Shown here piece after piece: positions 17,647 to 28,979 of a DNA stretch of 64,000 bases; the stretch's first letter is position 1; every line of letters begins with the position of its first letter. Under the pieces are notes generated by a model, which was not told where the DNA came from, did not search any database, and saw nothing but the letters and a program-made list of their open reading frames with translations. Location: positions 1 to 64,000 of the forward strand of contig JACSRI010000122.1 of the NCBI GenBank assembly GCA_014879845.1, in the 5' to 3' direction. The DNA is from Opitutaceae bacterium. GTDB lineage: Bacteria > Verrucomicrobiota > Verrucomicrobiia > Opitutales > Opitutaceae. The position numbers and the translations under genes were made by a program.

Positions 17647-18636
17647 TCAGGCCGTGGCGGCCTGCGCCGGAAGGATGTCCGAGAGAGGATCAGTCTCCGC
17701 GGTGACGTCGGCAAAGAGCCACGTGGAGAGGTAGCGCTCCGAACTCGACGGGATGATGGCGACGATCTGCTTGCCGGCATTCTCCGGCCGCTTGGCCAGC
17801 TGGAGTGCCGCCCAGACCGCCGCCCCCGAGGAGATGCCGATCGGGATGCCATCAAGCGTGTTGACCTGCTTGGATACGGGACCCGAGTCGGCTTCCTTCA
17901 CGCGGATGATCTCGTCGTAGATCTTCGTGTTGAGCACAGCGGGCACGAAGCCGGCGCCAATGCCTTGGAGCTTGTGCGGACCAGGAGTGCCGCCCGAAAG
18001 CACAGGTGAGGCGTCGGGCTCGACCGCGACAATCTTCACGCCGGGCTTGCGCGCCTTGAGCACTTCACCCACGCCGGTGATCGTACCGCCCGTTCCGATA
18101 CCAGACACGACGAAGTCAACCTTGCCGTCCGTGTCGCGCCAGATCTCCTCGGCCGTCGTCTTGCGATGGATCTCAGGATTCGACGGATTGGCAAACTGCT
18201 GCAGGATCACGCTGTTCGGGATCTGCTTGTTCAGCTCCTCGGCCTTGGCGATGGCGCCCTTCATGCCCTTCGGTCCCTCGGTCAGGACGACGCGAGCGCC
18301 GAGGATCTTCAGGAGCTTGCGGCGCTCGATACTCATCGTCTCGGGCATGGTGAGGATCAACTTGAGGCCGCGTGCGGCAGCGACGAAGGCCAGTGCGATA
18401 CCCGTGTTTCCACTCGTGGGCTCGATCAGGATCGTGCTCGCGTTGATCTTCCCTGAAGCGAGGGCGTCGTTGATCATCGCGGAGCCGATGCGGTCCTTCA
18501 CGCTCGAGAGCGGATTGAAGAACTCAAGTTTGAGCAGCACATCGGCGAGAGCGCCGTGCGCCTTGGCAGTGCGGTTGAGGCGGACCAGCGGCGTGTTGCC
18601 GATGGTGTCGATGATGCTGTCGTATATCTTAGCCAT
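17647..18636 (-). CDS. cysK: cysteine synthase A
   Basis: [65 protein letters not shown]. Confidence 0.95.
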   Translation of the reverse strand: MAKIYDSIIDTIGNTPLVRLNRTAKAHGALADVLLKLEFFNPLSSVKDRIGSAMINDALASGKINASTILIEPTSGNTGIALAFVAAARGLKLILTMPETMSIERRKLLKILGARVVLTEGPKGMKGAIAKAEELNKQIPNSVILQQFANPSNPEIHRKTTAEEIWRDTDGKVDFVVSGIGTGGTITGVGEVLKARKPGVKIVAVEPDASPVLSGGTPGPHKLQGIGAGFVPAVLNTKIYDEIIRVKEADSGPVSKQVNTLDGIPIGISSGAAVWAALQLAKRPENAGKQIVAIIPSSSERYLSTWLFADVTAETDPLSDILPAQAATA

Positions 18637-18692
18637 GGTGGTGTTCTTTCTAGGATTGAAGTGGAGGATGGGATGGTCGGCTGAACGCGCCC

Positions 18693-19433
18693 TCAGTCAC
18701 ATGAGGGCGTCGGCGCTGCGGGAGCCGCATCGATCTCGGCTTCGCGACGACGTATAATGTCGATGATGGCATCGGCGGACGGCGCCGAGAGAAGGGCGTC
18801 CAGCGTAGCTCCCCGTACGACGCGGGTCAGGCGTGCGAGGGCGTAGAGATGTGCCCGGTCGTCGATCGCCGCGATGAGGAAGAACAGGCGGGTGGGCTTG
18901 CCATCCTCGGCTCCGAACGGGATCGGCTGCTCTGTGCGCAGAACAGAGAGAAGCGTACGACGCAGCAGGTGCGGCGCGGGGCGGCGAGGATGACAGATGG
19001 CAAAGCCACCCGGCAGAGCCGTGCTGGCCAGTGCCTCGCGCTCGACCAACGACGCGTGCAAATGGGTGCTATCGAGGACCAGCCCGGTTCTTTCCGCCAG
19101 GCCGACCAGTTCCTTGAGCACGTCGATGCGTCCAGCGGCGCGAACATCCAGTCCGACGAACTCGGGCTTGAGCCGGTCGGCAATGTGGATGTTGCGTGAG
19201 GCGGCCTGAAGCTCGCCCTCCAGCTTTTGCTCCAGGTCGGCGACCTGCTTCGTATCGAGGGTCTGGATCTTGCGATCCAGCCAGTCAACGAGGTCTTCAC
19301 GGCGGAACTGCCACTGGCCGTTGACTTCAACGCCAGGCAATTGGCCTACGGCAGCCAGTCGTTCGACAAAGCGGGTTGTCCAGCCAAGCGTGGCAGCTAC
19401 GTCGCCCAAAGTGAGGAATTCAGGGGTGCTCAT
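18693..19433 (-). CDS. HTH (MerR/excisionase-like) - PTS EIIA (PtsN-like) fusion protein
   Basis: N-term [46 protein letters not shown]-term EIIA-like [37 protein letters not shown] ... [25 protein letters not shown]. Confidence 0.75.
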   Translation of the reverse strand: MSTPEFLTLGDVAATLGWTTRFVERLAAVGQLPGVEVNGQWQFRREDLVDWLDRKIQTLDTKQVADLEQKLEGELQAASRNIHIADRLKPEFVGLDVRAAGRIDVLKELVGLAERTGLVLDSTHLHASLVEREALASTALPGGFAICHPRRPAPHLLRRTLLSVLRTEQPIPFGAEDGKPTRLFFLIAAIDDRAHLYALARLTRVVRGATLDALLSAPSADAIIDIIRRREAEIDAAPAAPTPSCD

Positions 19434-19454
19434 GATGAAGAAATGGTTGCGGCT

Positions 19455-20549
19455 CTAGATGCCACCGGAAATGTCGGCCTCCGTGGCGGTCTCGTCCTTG
19501 ACGTCTGTCTCGTAGAACTGGCCCTTCGGAAAGAGCCGCACATGACGAAAAACCACAAAGACCTCGTCGCCTTGCTGGAGGTTCAAGCTGCGCAGTTGAT
19601 CGCGTGGCACTTCGGCCTCGAGTGGTTCACCGGTGGTCAGGCGCTGGAGTGTCACGCGACCGTAGTTGCCGGCCGAGAAAACATGTAGCACGCGAGCGCG
19701 CAACGAATGCTCGGGGGCGTGGTCCCGGCGGATCTCCACGTCGTGCGGACGCACATAGAGGACGTCCTTGTTCGAGATGTTGAGCTTGCCAAGCCCCGCG
19801 ACGAGACGGTTGACGTTGCCGAGGAACTCGATGACGAACGGAGACGCGGGGCGGTCGTAGACGACCTGCGGATCCCCGATCTGCTCGATCTTGGCCTGGT
19901 TCATGACCACGACTTCGTCGGCCAGCTCGAGGGCCTCCTCCTGATCGTGGGTCACAAACACGGTCGTGACATGCAGCTTTTCGTGCAGCCCGCGCAGCCA
20001 GCGACGAAGGTCCTTGCGGACCTGAGCATCGAGGGCGCCGAAGGGCTCGTCGAGCAACAGCACCTTCGGCTGCACTGCGAGCGCGCGCGCCAGCGCGACG
20101 CGCTGGCGCTGACCGCCGGAAAGCTGGTGCGGCAGGCGGCCGCCGAATTTCTCGAGCTGCACGAGTTCGAGCAGCTCCTTCACGCGATCGGCGATCGCCT
20201 TCTTCGACGGCCGAGCGGAGCCCGGACGCACCGTCAGGCCGAAGGCGATGTTTTCAAACACGGTCATGTGCTTGAACAACGCGTAGTGCTGAAACACGAA
20301 GCCGACGCCGCGTTTGCCCGCGGGTATATTCGAGACATCCTCGCCATGAAATAGGACGCGACCCCAATCCGGATCATCGCTGGCGTCGGCGAACTCCAGG
20401 CCCGCGATGATGCGCAGCAGCGTAGTCTTCCCGGAACCCGAGGGTCCAAGCAGCGCCGTGAGTTTTCCGGTCTCGACCTTGAGACTCACGCCGGCGAGGG
20501 CAGTGAAATCGCCAAAGTGTTTCCAAACGTTGCGAACTTCGATGCTCAT
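19455..20549 (-). CDS. cysA: sulfate/thiosulfate ABC transporter ATPase
   Basis: [56 protein letters not shown], adjacent cysTW. Confidence 0.93.
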   Translation of the reverse strand: MSIEVRNVWKHFGDFTALAGVSLKVETGKLTALLGPSGSGKTTLLRIIAGLEFADASDDPDWGRVLFHGEDVSNIPAGKRGVGFVFQHYALFKHMTVFENIAFGLTVRPGSARPSKKAIADRVKELLELVQLEKFGGRLPHQLSGGQRQRVALARALAVQPKVLLLDEPFGALDAQVRKDLRRWLRGLHEKLHVTTVFVTHDQEEALELADEVVVMNQAKIEQIGDPQVVYDRPASPFVIEFLGNVNRLVAGLGKLNISNKDVLYVRPHDVEIRRDHAPEHSLRARVLHVFSAGNYGRVTLQRLTTGEPLEAEVPRDQLRSLNLQQGDEVFVVFRHVRLFPKGQFYETDVKDETATEADISGGI

Positions 20550-20589
20550 CGGGAGTCGACTCCTGGATGGAGGGATGGGGGGAAGTGGT

Positions 20590-21498
20590 TCATTTCGTGG
20601 CGAACTGGCGGGTGGTCGAAGCGGAGGCGGCCGCGACCGACTTGGCGTGCTTCCATTCGATCAGGCTCTTGAGAACCAGGGTCACCAGTGCGAGCACGGT
20701 GAGCAGGGAGGCGACGGCAAAAGCCGCCTGCGTCTGGTATTCGTTGTAGAGGATCTCGACGTGCAGCGGCACGGTATTGGTCTCGCCGCGGATGTGACCC
20801 GACACCACGGATACAGCGCCGAACTCGCCCATGGCGCGCGCGTTGCAGAGGATCACACCGTAGAAGAGTGCCCACTTCACGTTCGGCAGGGTCACGCGCC
20901 GGAAGGTCTGCCAGCCGCTCGCGCCGAGCGTGAGCGCGGCGAGTTCCTCGTCCTTGCCCTGCGCCTGCATGAGTGGGATCAATTCCCGGGCCACGAACGG
21001 GAACGTCACGAACACCGTGGCCAGCACGATGCCAGGCACCGCGAAGATGATGCGGATGTCGTGGTCCATCAACCACGGCCCCCACCAACCCTGGGCACCG
21101 AACAGGAGCACGTAAACCAGCCCGGAAATCACCGGTGACACGGCGAAGGGAAGGTCAATGAGCGTGGTCAGGATCGACTTTCCCGGGAACTCGAACTTGG
21201 CGATCGCCCACGACGCAGCGAGCCCGAAGACCAGGTTCGCAGGCACGGCGATCGCGGCAGCGAGCAAAGTCAGCTTCACGGCCGACTTGGTGTCGGGATC
21301 CACGAAGGCCGAGAAGTAGGCGCCGACTCCCTTGCGCAGGGCCTCGACGAAGACCGAGAGAAGCGGCACGACGAGAAACAGGGAGACGAAGCCGACGGCG
21401 ATGGCGATAAGCAGAACCTTCAGCCAGAGCGGGTCCTCGATGGACCGCCGGCGGTGGTGCTGGGCGACGTAGGTGAGCGTGGAAGCGTGACCGGCCAT
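20590..21498 (-). CDS. cysW: sulfate ABC transporter permease CysW
   Basis: Permease signature, [31 protein letters not shown]. Confidence 0.93.
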   Translation of the reverse strand: MAGHASTLTYVAQHHRRRSIEDPLWLKVLLIAIAVGFVSLFLVVPLLSVFVEALRKGVGAYFSAFVDPDTKSAVKLTLLAAAIAVPANLVFGLAASWAIAKFEFPGKSILTTLIDLPFAVSPVISGLVYVLLFGAQGWWGPWLMDHDIRIIFAVPGIVLATVFVTFPFVARELIPLMQAQGKDEELAALTLGASGWQTFRRVTLPNVKWALFYGVILCNARAMGEFGAVSVVSGHIRGETNTVPLHVEILYNEYQTQAAFAVASLLTVLALVTLVLKSLIEWKHAKSVAAASASTTRQFATK

Positions 21499-21511
21499 GG
21501 TGAGAGTCGCC

Positions 21512-22405
21512 TCAGGCGCGGGAGCGGAACAGATACCGCTGCACGAGTTGGATGACGAGAAGGAGGGCGAAGGAGACCAGCAGCATCACGACCGCGAGCG
21601 CGGTTGCGCCGGCGTAGTCATACTGCTCGAGCTTTGTGATGATGAGCAGCGGCGTGATCTCCGTCTTCATGGGCATGTTGCCGGAGATGAAGACGACCGA
21701 GCCGTATTCCCCGACCGCACGGGCAAAGGCCAGGGCGAAACCCGTGATGATCGCAGGGAGCAGCGCCGGAATCACGACGCGCCGGATGGTCTGCAGGCGG
21801 GTCGCACCCAGGGTGGCCGCAGCCTCCTCGAGCTCCGGCTCGAGTTCCTCCAGGATCGGTTGCACGGTGCGTACGACAAACGGCAGCCCGATGAACGTGA
21901 GGGCGACCCAAACGCCCACCTGCGTATACGCCACTTTGATACCCATGGGTTCGAGCCACTGGCCGAACCACCCGGTCTTGGCGTAGATCGAAGTGAGTGC
22001 GATGCCGGCGACGGCCGTGGGCAGGGCAAAGGGCAGGTCGACGAGCGCATCCATAAAGCGCCGCCCCGGGAACTGGTAGCGGACCAGCACCCAGGCGAGT
22101 ATCACGCCCATGGGGACATTGAAGAGCGCGGCATAGAACGATGTCCCGAATGTCAGTTTGTATGAGGCGACGACACGAGGCGAGGTCACCGTGCTCCAGA
22201 ATTGCTCCCACGAGAGGCCGGCCGTCTTCACAAACGTGGCTGCGAGCGGCAGGAGGATGATCAACCCGAGATACATCAGGGCGAAGCCGAGCGTGAGCCC
22301 GAACCCGGGGAGAACTCGGCGCTGCACCGCACGCCACGGGTGCGGCGGCTCGAGCGGCGTGGGCGAAGGACCGCCGTGAAGGGGAATTTCTGGGGAGGTG
22401 CTCAT
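21512..22405 (-). CDS. cysT: sulfate ABC transporter permease CysT
   Basis: [37 protein letters not shown]. Confidence 0.93.
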   Translation of the reverse strand: MSTSPEIPLHGGPSPTPLEPPHPWRAVQRRVLPGFGLTLGFALMYLGLIILLPLAATFVKTAGLSWEQFWSTVTSPRVVASYKLTFGTSFYAALFNVPMGVILAWVLVRYQFPGRRFMDALVDLPFALPTAVAGIALTSIYAKTGWFGQWLEPMGIKVAYTQVGVWVALTFIGLPFVVRTVQPILEELEPELEEAAATLGATRLQTIRRVVIPALLPAIITGFALAFARAVGEYGSVVFISGNMPMKTEITPLLIITKLEQYDYAGATALAVVMLLVSFALLLVIQLVQRYLFRSRA

Positions 22406-22418
22406 GAAAAGGAAGGAG

Positions 22419-23210
22419 TCAAATGTCCGCGCCGCCCATGTAAAGACGTGGCATCTCTGCGATGATGCCGCGCAGCCCCTGAAACGCAGCCTGCGCCTGC
22501 GCGAGGAGAGACGCGCAACCCGGCGTCTCCAGAATGATCTCGAAGGGCGCCGGCGATTGCTCCGGTGGGGGACTCAACACCCCGCAATAGCAATCGCGGA
22601 TGACGCCGTGCCGTGCGGAGAATCCGTCGATGGTCGGTTCCGTATTGCGCGGCAGCACGCGTTCTGCAGCCGCCAGGGCGGGAGCCAGCAGCTCCTCGGA
22701 GATCACCGGTCCACGTGCGAAGGCATAGAGTCCCGGACTGTCGCAGTCGGCGTGCAGCGCCACGAGCCCGTCGAAACGCTGCGTTCGCAGCTCCGTCTCG
22801 AGCGTCTGCACTTCTGGATGTGACGAACCCCGCCAAAACTCGCGGTTGAGGTCCACGCCAGCCCGATTGAAACGTGTGCCGTCCTCGTAGCCGGTCGGAT
22901 TGCAGACCGGATAACAGTAGAGGTCCAGCCCACGCACGATGGCAGGATCCCGCACCGCACTGACGAGCAACTGAACCAGGGCCAGCGCTCCCGCGGGCTC
23001 GTCGCCGTGTACGAGCGAAAAGATCGCGAGACGCAACGGCTCCATCCCGGACGAGGGTCCGCGAAAGATGAACCTTGGGATCGGCATCCACCCCTCCCGT
23101 GCCCTCACCTGACCGATCACGGCTGTCTCCAGCCGCGGCTCCACCAGTACGGACTGGTGGAGCGGGCCGAGCAAGGCACGCGAGCGCAGGTCGGGACCAG
23201 GCAGTGTCAT
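22419..23210 (-). CDS. M14-family zinc carboxypeptidase (intact motif)
   Basis: FSLVHGDEPAG, YCYPVCNPTGYEDGTRFNRAGVDLNREFW, LVALHADCDSPGLYAF. Confidence 0.8.
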   Translation of the reverse strand: MTLPGPDLRSRALLGPLHQSVLVEPRLETAVIGQVRAREGWMPIPRFIFRGPSSGMEPLRLAIFSLVHGDEPAGALALVQLLVSAVRDPAIVRGLDLYCYPVCNPTGYEDGTRFNRAGVDLNREFWRGSSHPEVQTLETELRTQRFDGLVALHADCDSPGLYAFARGPVISEELLAPALAAAERVLPRNTEPTIDGFSARHGVIRDCYCGVLSPPPEQSPAPFEIILETPGCASLLAQAQAAFQGLRGIIAEMPRLYMGGADI

Positions 23211-23247
23211 GGATCTTCGGTGACAAGGGCGTGGGCGCTTCCGCAGA

Positions 23248-24264
23248 TTACTTCACGTAGATGCGATCAAACACGCCGCCATCGGCGAAGTGCGTCTTCT
23301 GCGCCTCCGCCCAGCTGCCGGCGACGTCCTCGACGGTGAAGAGCTGGAGCGACTTGAACTGGTTCGCATGTCTCGCCAGCACAGCCGGGTCACGCGGCCG
23401 GAAGTAGTGCCTGGCCGCGAGTTCCTGTGCCTCCGGCGAGTAGAGGTACTCGAGATAGGCGCGGGCCACCGTCGCCGAACCCTTCTTGGACACGACCTTG
23501 TCGACCCAGACCACGGGATTCTCGGCCGTGATGCTGGCCGTCGGAACGACCGCCTCGAGGTTTTCCGACGCGAACTCGCGGATGGTCAGCGCCACCTCGT
23601 TCTCAAAGGTCAGGAGCACGTCACCGATGCCGTTCTTGGCAAACGTCGTCGTGGCACCGCGCCCGCCCGTGTCGAGCACGGGCACGTTGGCAAAGAGCTG
23701 GCGCACGAAGGCCTCGGCCTTGGTCGCATCACCACCCGGCTGGCGCAGTGCATAGCCCCAGGCTGCGAGGTAGCTGTATCGACCGTTTCCCGACGTCTTC
23801 GGGTTCGGAATCACGACCTTGACGTCGGCGCGAACGAGGTCGCTCCAGTCCTTGATCTTCTTCGGATTTCCCTGACGCACCACGAAGAGGATGGTCGACG
23901 TGTAGGGTGCGCTGTTGTGCGGCATACGCGTTGCCCAGTCGGCCGGGATCAGGCCCGGTTTGACCAGCTGATCGACGTCGAGCGCCTGGTTCATCGTCAC
24001 GACATCGGCCTCGAGACCATCGATGACGGCGCGCACCTGCTTGGAGGAGCCGCCGTGGGACTGGTTGATGGTGACTTTGTCGCCAGTCGTCTGTTCCCAG
24101 TGGGTGGCGAAGGCGGCGTTGTAGTCCTTGTAGAACTCACGGGTGACGTCGTAGGACGCGTTGAGAAGGGTGACCTCCCCCGCCGGAGCGGTAAGGACCG
24201 ATGCGGCCAAGGCAGCCGCCGAAACGAAGTGTCGCACTGCAGAAGGCAAGGTTCGCGAAATCAT
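23248..24264 (-). CDS. sbp: sulfate ABC transporter substrate-binding protein
   Basis: TLLNASYDVTREFYKDYNAAFATHWEQTTGDKVTINQSHGGSSKQVRAVIDGLEADVVTMN. Confidence 0.93.
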   Translation of the reverse strand: MISRTLPSAVRHFVSAAALAASVLTAPAGEVTLLNASYDVTREFYKDYNAAFATHWEQTTGDKVTINQSHGGSSKQVRAVIDGLEADVVTMNQALDVDQLVKPGLIPADWATRMPHNSAPYTSTILFVVRQGNPKKIKDWSDLVRADVKVVIPNPKTSGNGRYSYLAAWGYALRQPGGDATKAEAFVRQLFANVPVLDTGGRGATTTFAKNGIGDVLLTFENEVALTIREFASENLEAVVPTASITAENPVVWVDKVVSKKGSATVARAYLEYLYSPEAQELAARHYFRPRDPAVLARHANQFKSLQLFTVEDVAGSWAEAQKTHFADGGVFDRIYVK

Positions 24265-24270
24265 GGGAAT

Positions 24271-25089
24271 TCAAAGATGGATGCCGTAGGCGTAGGTCGC
24301 CCGGTAGTGGATGATGAAGGACTTTAGGACTTGGAGGACCGCTTCACTGTAGAGCTGGTCGTTCCACACATCAGGGACCTCCACTCTCAACTCGAAAGGA
24401 GCGAGGGGGAGGTCGTCAGCGAGAGTGAGCGGACCGCTGCTCGCGTGATCGCCGCCCTTCTCAACGAACCAACGCACCCGGAATCCGGCAGCATCGCCGG
24501 GTCCGGCCAACACCGAGTCGTTGCCCGAGCCGGCACGGCTGCCGTTTCGAATCGTTGCGACGATCTCGGTCACTGCGGCCGACTCGACGCGCACAAAACC
24601 ATGATAAGCGCGCAGGCGCGCATCCTGGGAGAGTAGCGCGATCTCCGGCGAGTCGCTTAGATTCCAGTGGGCACGGGTCAGGTCCTGACCGCCAGCGGCC
24701 TCGAGAGTCGATCGCGCCAAGCCCGACGGGTTGACCAACGGAAAGAACGTGAGATTCAACCCCTGGCCCAAGTCCGGCTTGAGTGCCAGCCGCTCCACAA
24801 GGTGCAGAAGCGCTCGCGAGGGCCGTGCATCGCGCCCGTCAAACCCGGCGTGGAAGACCAGGCGCACGGACTCGTCCGAAAACTGCGGACCGAAATAGAC
24901 AAATCGCGGCACGGTATGGCTCTCGCCCCCGACGCTCAACGGACCGAGCGGCGATCCGAAGATGTGCGTGCTGTGCTGCGCGATCTGATACAGGTCGGAG
25001 AACGCACGATCGAGGTCCCCGGCGGGACCCGATACCGCGCCGGACGGGCGTGGCTGGACATGGCGGACCGTGGCAAGACTTCGTGGCAT
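24271..25089 (-). CDS. M14 carboxypeptidase-like protein lacking zinc motif (pseudoenzyme candidate)
   Basis: VRLVFHAGFDGRDARPS replaces SLVHGDEPAG; FFPLVNPSGLARSTL. Confidence 0.65.
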   Translation of the reverse strand: MPRSLATVRHVQPRPSGAVSGPAGDLDRAFSDLYQIAQHSTHIFGSPLGPLSVGGESHTVPRFVYFGPQFSDESVRLVFHAGFDGRDARPSRALLHLVERLALKPDLGQGLNLTFFPLVNPSGLARSTLEAAGGQDLTRAHWNLSDSPEIALLSQDARLRAYHGFVRVESAAVTEIVATIRNGSRAGSGNDSVLAGPGDAAGFRVRWFVEKGGDHASSGPLTLADDLPLAPFELRVEVPDVWNDQLYSEAVLQVLKSFIIHYRATYAYGIHL

Positions 25090-25166
25090 GGCGGCGATTT
25101 GCTCGTAGGGGCTTCGGACGGAGTGTGCCGGCGTCGATTGACGTCGGCACACACGACTCGTGTCGG

Positions 25167-26168
25167 CTATTTCACGTAAATCTGATCGAACAGGGCACCA
25201 TCGGCGAAGTGCTCCTTCGTGGCCTTCGTCCAGCCGCCGAAGACATCATCGATGGTGAACAAGTTGATGTCCGGGTACTGGTGCTTGTACTTCTCCTTCA
25301 CCTCGGGCAGAAACGCCCGGTAGTAGTGCTTGGCAAAGATGGCCTGGCCCTCCGGTGAGTAGAGATACTCCAGATAAGCCTTCGCCACGTCCTGCGTGCC
25401 CTTCTTTTTGACGACCTTGTCTACCCACGCGACGGTCGGCTCAGCCAGGATGCTGATCGAAGGCACGATGATTTCGAAGTCGTCGGGGCGAAGCTTCTTG
25501 GTGAGGAGCAACTCGTTTTCCCAGTTGATCAACACGTCGCCGATGCCGCGCTCGACGAACGTGGTCGAGGCACCGCGGGCGCCGGAGTCGAGCACGGGCA
25601 CGTTCTTATAGATCGCCGCGACAAACTCCTGCGCCTTCTTCTGGTCGCCATTGTTCGCCTTGAGCGCAAAACCCCAGGCCGCGAGGTAGTTCCAGCGCGC
25701 CACACCCGAGGTCTTCGGGTTTGGCGTGATCACAGATATGCCGGAGCGGATCAGATCGGGCCAGTCCTTGATACCCTTCGGGTTGCCCTTGCGCACAAGA
25801 AACGCGAGCGTCGAGGTGTAAGGCGCGGAGTTACGCTCGAGGCGTTTTTGCCAATCGGCAGGAAGCAGATTTCCATTCTGGTGCAGCGCGTCGACGTCGG
25901 CGGCCAGCGCGAGCGTGACGACATCGGCCTGCAGGCCATCGATCACCGCACGCGCCTGGCGGGAGGAGCCGCCGTGCGACTGCTTGACGGTGACATTGTC
26001 GCCGGTCTTGCCTTTCCAATACGCGGCGAACGCGGCGTTGAACTCGACGTAGACCTCCCGAGTCGGGTCGTAGGAGACGTTGAGAAGTTCGATATCCTTG
26101 GCTGAAGCGGATGCGCTGCCCAGAACGGCAGTCGCGAGAAGGGCGCGGAGGAGATTTGGGATTTTCAT
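25167..26168 (-). CDS. sbp: sulfate ABC transporter substrate-binding protein (second copy)
   Basis: [61 protein letters not shown]. Confidence 0.93.
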   Translation of the reverse strand: MKIPNLLRALLATAVLGSASASAKDIELLNVSYDPTREVYVEFNAAFAAYWKGKTGDNVTVKQSHGGSSRQARAVIDGLQADVVTLALAADVDALHQNGNLLPADWQKRLERNSAPYTSTLAFLVRKGNPKGIKDWPDLIRSGISVITPNPKTSGVARWNYLAAWGFALKANNGDQKKAQEFVAAIYKNVPVLDSGARGASTTFVERGIGDVLINWENELLLTKKLRPDDFEIIVPSISILAEPTVAWVDKVVKKKGTQDVAKAYLEYLYSPEGQAIFAKHYYRAFLPEVKEKYKHQYPDINLFTIDDVFGGWTKATKEHFADGALFDQIYVK

Positions 26169-26227
26169 GAGTGTTCGATTCTTTGTGTTGCGTGTTCTAT
26201 TCGTGCGTGGCGCGTTCGAGAACTTGC

Positions 26228-27649
26228 TCAGAAGCTCAGGTGCGCACGGGTGAGGAAGGCCAGCTCATCATCGCGAGCGCCAACCTGTGCGGTCGGCGTC
26301 TTGGCGCCCTCGTAGCTTGTGCTTTCGACGTTAAATAGGAATCGGACGTTTCGGTTGAGATACCAGTTCAGGCCCAGTCCGACGGCGAACGCCGACTCGA
26401 CGTTGTTGTTGCGATTGATGCCGGCCCCGCCGTTCGCCACTGTTGCGAAGAAGTCCTCATCAAGGGAGAGGCCACTGAGGCGGCCGACCAGTTCGAATGC
26501 TCCCCAGGTGCCGGCGGCGTAGTTGAAGTTCGACTTCGGCGTGACACCCGACTTCCCCGACTCCTCGCCCGTGAGCACCCAGGCCGCACTCACACGCCAG
26601 GCCTCGTTGTCGAAGTTCTGCGTCAATCCAGCGGCGTTCACGGAGATGTCCTGCGACTCCCAGGCATACTCGCCGACCACGCTGAACGGTGTGCCGGTGT
26701 ACCATTCAAACGTCGGGCTCAGGCGCTGATGGGTGCCGTTGGCGCGCAGGACCGCGCCGTAGTTGAAGATCTGCTGTTGCGCGTTGCTGCTGATATTCGC
26801 GAGGCCGTTGGAGATATTCGTGCCGGCCGTGCCGATTTCATTGCCGTAGCTGCCACCAATGCCGAGAGACAGCTTCGATAGAGCGCCTTCCCTGGACTTG
26901 AACGGATCGATGGTGAATCGGGCCGACAGGGTGCGGTCACCGTCGAGCAGATCAGCCGCGGCGCCACCAAACCCGGTCGTGTTGTTCGCAACTCCGAGGA
27001 ACCCCCCGATGCGGTAGCCAAATGCTCCGAATGCGCCAAAAGCTTCGACGCCCAAGTCGCGGTTGGACAGCAGTTGGTTCGGGAACGGAGACTCGTTGAA
27101 GTGGCGGTTGTTGCCCGGCTCAAGCGTCACTCCGGGAGCGAACTTGCCGAATTTCAGGCCGAACTTCGGAGAAAAGCGCGCCGCAAAGAATGCGTCCCAC
27201 AACGCGACGCTCGTCGTGTTGTTCGTGCCAGTCCCGTATTCGGGCGTGATATTGAAGTCGTAGATCGAAGCGACCGTGCCGGAGAAACTCGTGCGGATGC
27301 GGCGAAGCAGCATGCCATCCCGGTTGGGCGCACCATCATCGAAAAAGAAGCGGCCGTCGTATTGGACGAGGCCTCTCAGCTTCAAGTCATACGACTTGTC
27401 ACCGGCGGTGATACCGAAACCACCGGCACCGGCCGTGACGACCGGGGCTTTCTTGGCCGCGGCGGCGACCTCCTCGTCCTGCAGTTCTTCTTTGCGCTCG
27501 AGCACGCGGAGCTTTTGGTCGAGCGCGGCGATCTGCTCGCGCAGCGCCTTGATATCATCGTCGGCGGTTTGCGCCGAGGCATAGGAGAAACCTGAGAGCA
27601 GCGCGGTCGTGGTGATCGCTGCCCGAATGGCAAAGTTGATTCGATTCAT
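26228..27649 (-). CDS. OprO/P-type porin
   Basis: Signal peptide, coiled-coil [18 protein letters not shown], then [20 protein letters not shown]...[26 protein letters not shown]. Confidence 0.8.
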   Translation of the reverse strand: MNRINFAIRAAITTTALLSGFSYASAQTADDDIKALREQIAALDQKLRVLERKEELQDEEVAAAAKKAPVVTAGAGGFGITAGDKSYDLKLRGLVQYDGRFFFDDGAPNRDGMLLRRIRTSFSGTVASIYDFNITPEYGTGTNNTTSVALWDAFFAARFSPKFGLKFGKFAPGVTLEPGNNRHFNESPFPNQLLSNRDLGVEAFGAFGAFGYRIGGFLGVANNTTGFGGAAADLLDGDRTLSARFTIDPFKSREGALSKLSLGIGGSYGNEIGTAGTNISNGLANISSNAQQQIFNYGAVLRANGTHQRLSPTFEWYTGTPFSVVGEYAWESQDISVNAAGLTQNFDNEAWRVSAAWVLTGEESGKSGVTPKSNFNYAAGTWGAFELVGRLSGLSLDEDFFATVANGGAGINRNNNVESAFAVGLGLNWYLNRNVRFLFNVESTSYEGAKTPTAQVGARDDELAFLTRAHLSF

Positions 27650-27678
27650 GAACTAAGATGGTTGGTAGGTGCTCGTGC

Positions 27679-27749
27679 CTCCAGGAGCCTGGTCGGCATC
27701 GTGTTGTTCTAGGTGTGCCTGGCTGAAGCCTCCGGTAAGCGCCGGTCGG
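27679..27749 (-). promoter_or_regulatory. structured leader element D (two tandem motif copies) upstream of porin
   Basis: Minus strand CGACCGG-CGCTTA-CCGGAG (27748..27730) and CGACCAG-GCTC-CTGGAG (27695..27679), the second flanked by TGCC/GGCA. Confidence 0.5.
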
Positions 27750-27768
27750 CAGGTAATTCTGAGCAGAC

Positions 27769-27966
27769 TCAAGAGCCCGGACGACGTGCAGTCGCCTCGG
27801 CTTCGGATGAGTCGAGACGGGTCTTTTCCGTCCGCTCGATCTGGGTGACCTTGCGGTCATGGACAACAATCTGGACCACTCCGAATCGGAGGCTCTCCAC
27901 CTTCTCTCGAACGATGGCGAGCCACTCGGGAGAGTCGGCCGGAATGGAAGACTTGGTGGCGCTCAT
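27769..27966 (-). CDS. YezD-family (DUF2292) small protein
   Basis: PEWLAIVREKVESLRFGVVQIVVHDRKVTQIERTEKTRL. Confidence 0.8.
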   Translation of the reverse strand: MSATKSSIPADSPEWLAIVREKVESLRFGVVQIVVHDRKVTQIERTEKTRLDSSEAEATARRPGS

Positions 27967-28583
27967 ATCGTGTAATCCTCAAACAGCTGCTTGATGAGAC
28001 CTTCCACGGGTTGGAGGCGCGGAGGGAACGTAGTGGTCGCCGGCTCGGAGGGGCGATGGCCGGACACCGGTTCGGCGTGGCGCTTGCCCGTGCTGCGCAG
28101 GCGGGGAGGCTTGGGTGGCTCGGAATACGGCAGAGGCAGGCCGCTGCGGCGCATCTTGCGCAGTGTCACCTCGACCACGTCGGCCAGCGTATAACGATCG
28201 AGGATACCTGCGATGGCGTTGCGGACATCCATCATGAGCATGCGCAGGCCGCAGTGATCCTCGTCCGGGCAACTACAAGGCTCGTAGGCCGTCTGGCTGA
28301 CGCAGCCGATCGGGGCGAGAGGTCCCTCGATCGTCCGCACGATCTGGCCGATGAAGATAGTCTTGGCCGGCACCGCGAGCCGGTAGCCGCCGAACTTGCC
28401 GCGCCGGCTCTCGACCCAGTTCGCAGCGCGCAGGTCGAGCATGATCTGCTCGAGAAACTTCACGGGAATCTGCCTGCCGTCAGCGAGCTCCGTGACCTGG
28501 ACCAGATCACGGCCAACCTCCTGCGCGATCCCCAGTTCGATCAGCGCACGGATGGCATACTCACCTTTCTTCGACAGTTTCAT
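27963..28583 (-). CDS. Rrf2-family transcriptional regulator with Cys-rich motif and C-terminal extension
   Basis: MKLSKKGEYAIRALIELG, IPVKFLEQIMLDLRAANWVESRRGKFGGYRLA, GPLAPIGCVSQTAYEPCSCPDEDHCGLR. Confidence 0.9.
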   Translation of the reverse strand: MKLSKKGEYAIRALIELGIAQEVGRDLVQVTELADGRQIPVKFLEQIMLDLRAANWVESRRGKFGGYRLAVPAKTIFIGQIVRTIEGPLAPIGCVSQTAYEPCSCPDEDHCGLRMLMMDVRNAIAGILDRYTLADVVEVTLRKMRRSGLPLPYSEPPKPPRLRSTGKRHAEPVSGHRPSEPATTTFPPRLQPVEGLIKQLFEDYTI

Positions 28584-28709
28584 ATATGTAAGATTTCGAT
28601 AGTTGATTGATTCGGTAGGTATTCGGCAAGAGCAAAGTTTACTAAATCACTCGTCTTTCAGCATTTTGTCGGTCGGCTTCGCGCAATAGCATCGAGACAA
28701 GCAACGGGA

Positions 28710-28747
28710 TTTAGGATCGTTATTACCTGATCCTAAACTTTTTAGGA
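28710..28747. promoter_or_regulatory. clustered inverted half-sites (operator candidate)
   Basis: TTTAGGATC-10nt-GATCCTAAA followed by a further TTTAGGA, in AT-rich region upstream of the Rrf2 gene. Confidence 0.45.
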
Positions 28748-28979
28748 ACGCCGCTAGATCAGAACATCCCTCATCTCGAGCCGGTCTTCGCGAATCTTAG
28801 GTCCGCCGCTCAAGTCAGCGCTCAGCGACGACAGCCGAACCCCGCGAAGAGACAGCGAAAGTCGACGACAACGATGCCTGACACGCGCCTCCGCCGACCT
28901 TCAGGGCATGTCCCTTCACTCGAGGATCGATGCGCGGATCGTGCCGGCCCGACGCTCGCGCGCTACCCACCCTCGCGGC

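Noticed and set aside
28710-28743. Rho-independent terminator
   Set aside because: Hairpin plus T5 exists on the plus strand but no plus-strand gene leads into it; operator reading preferred
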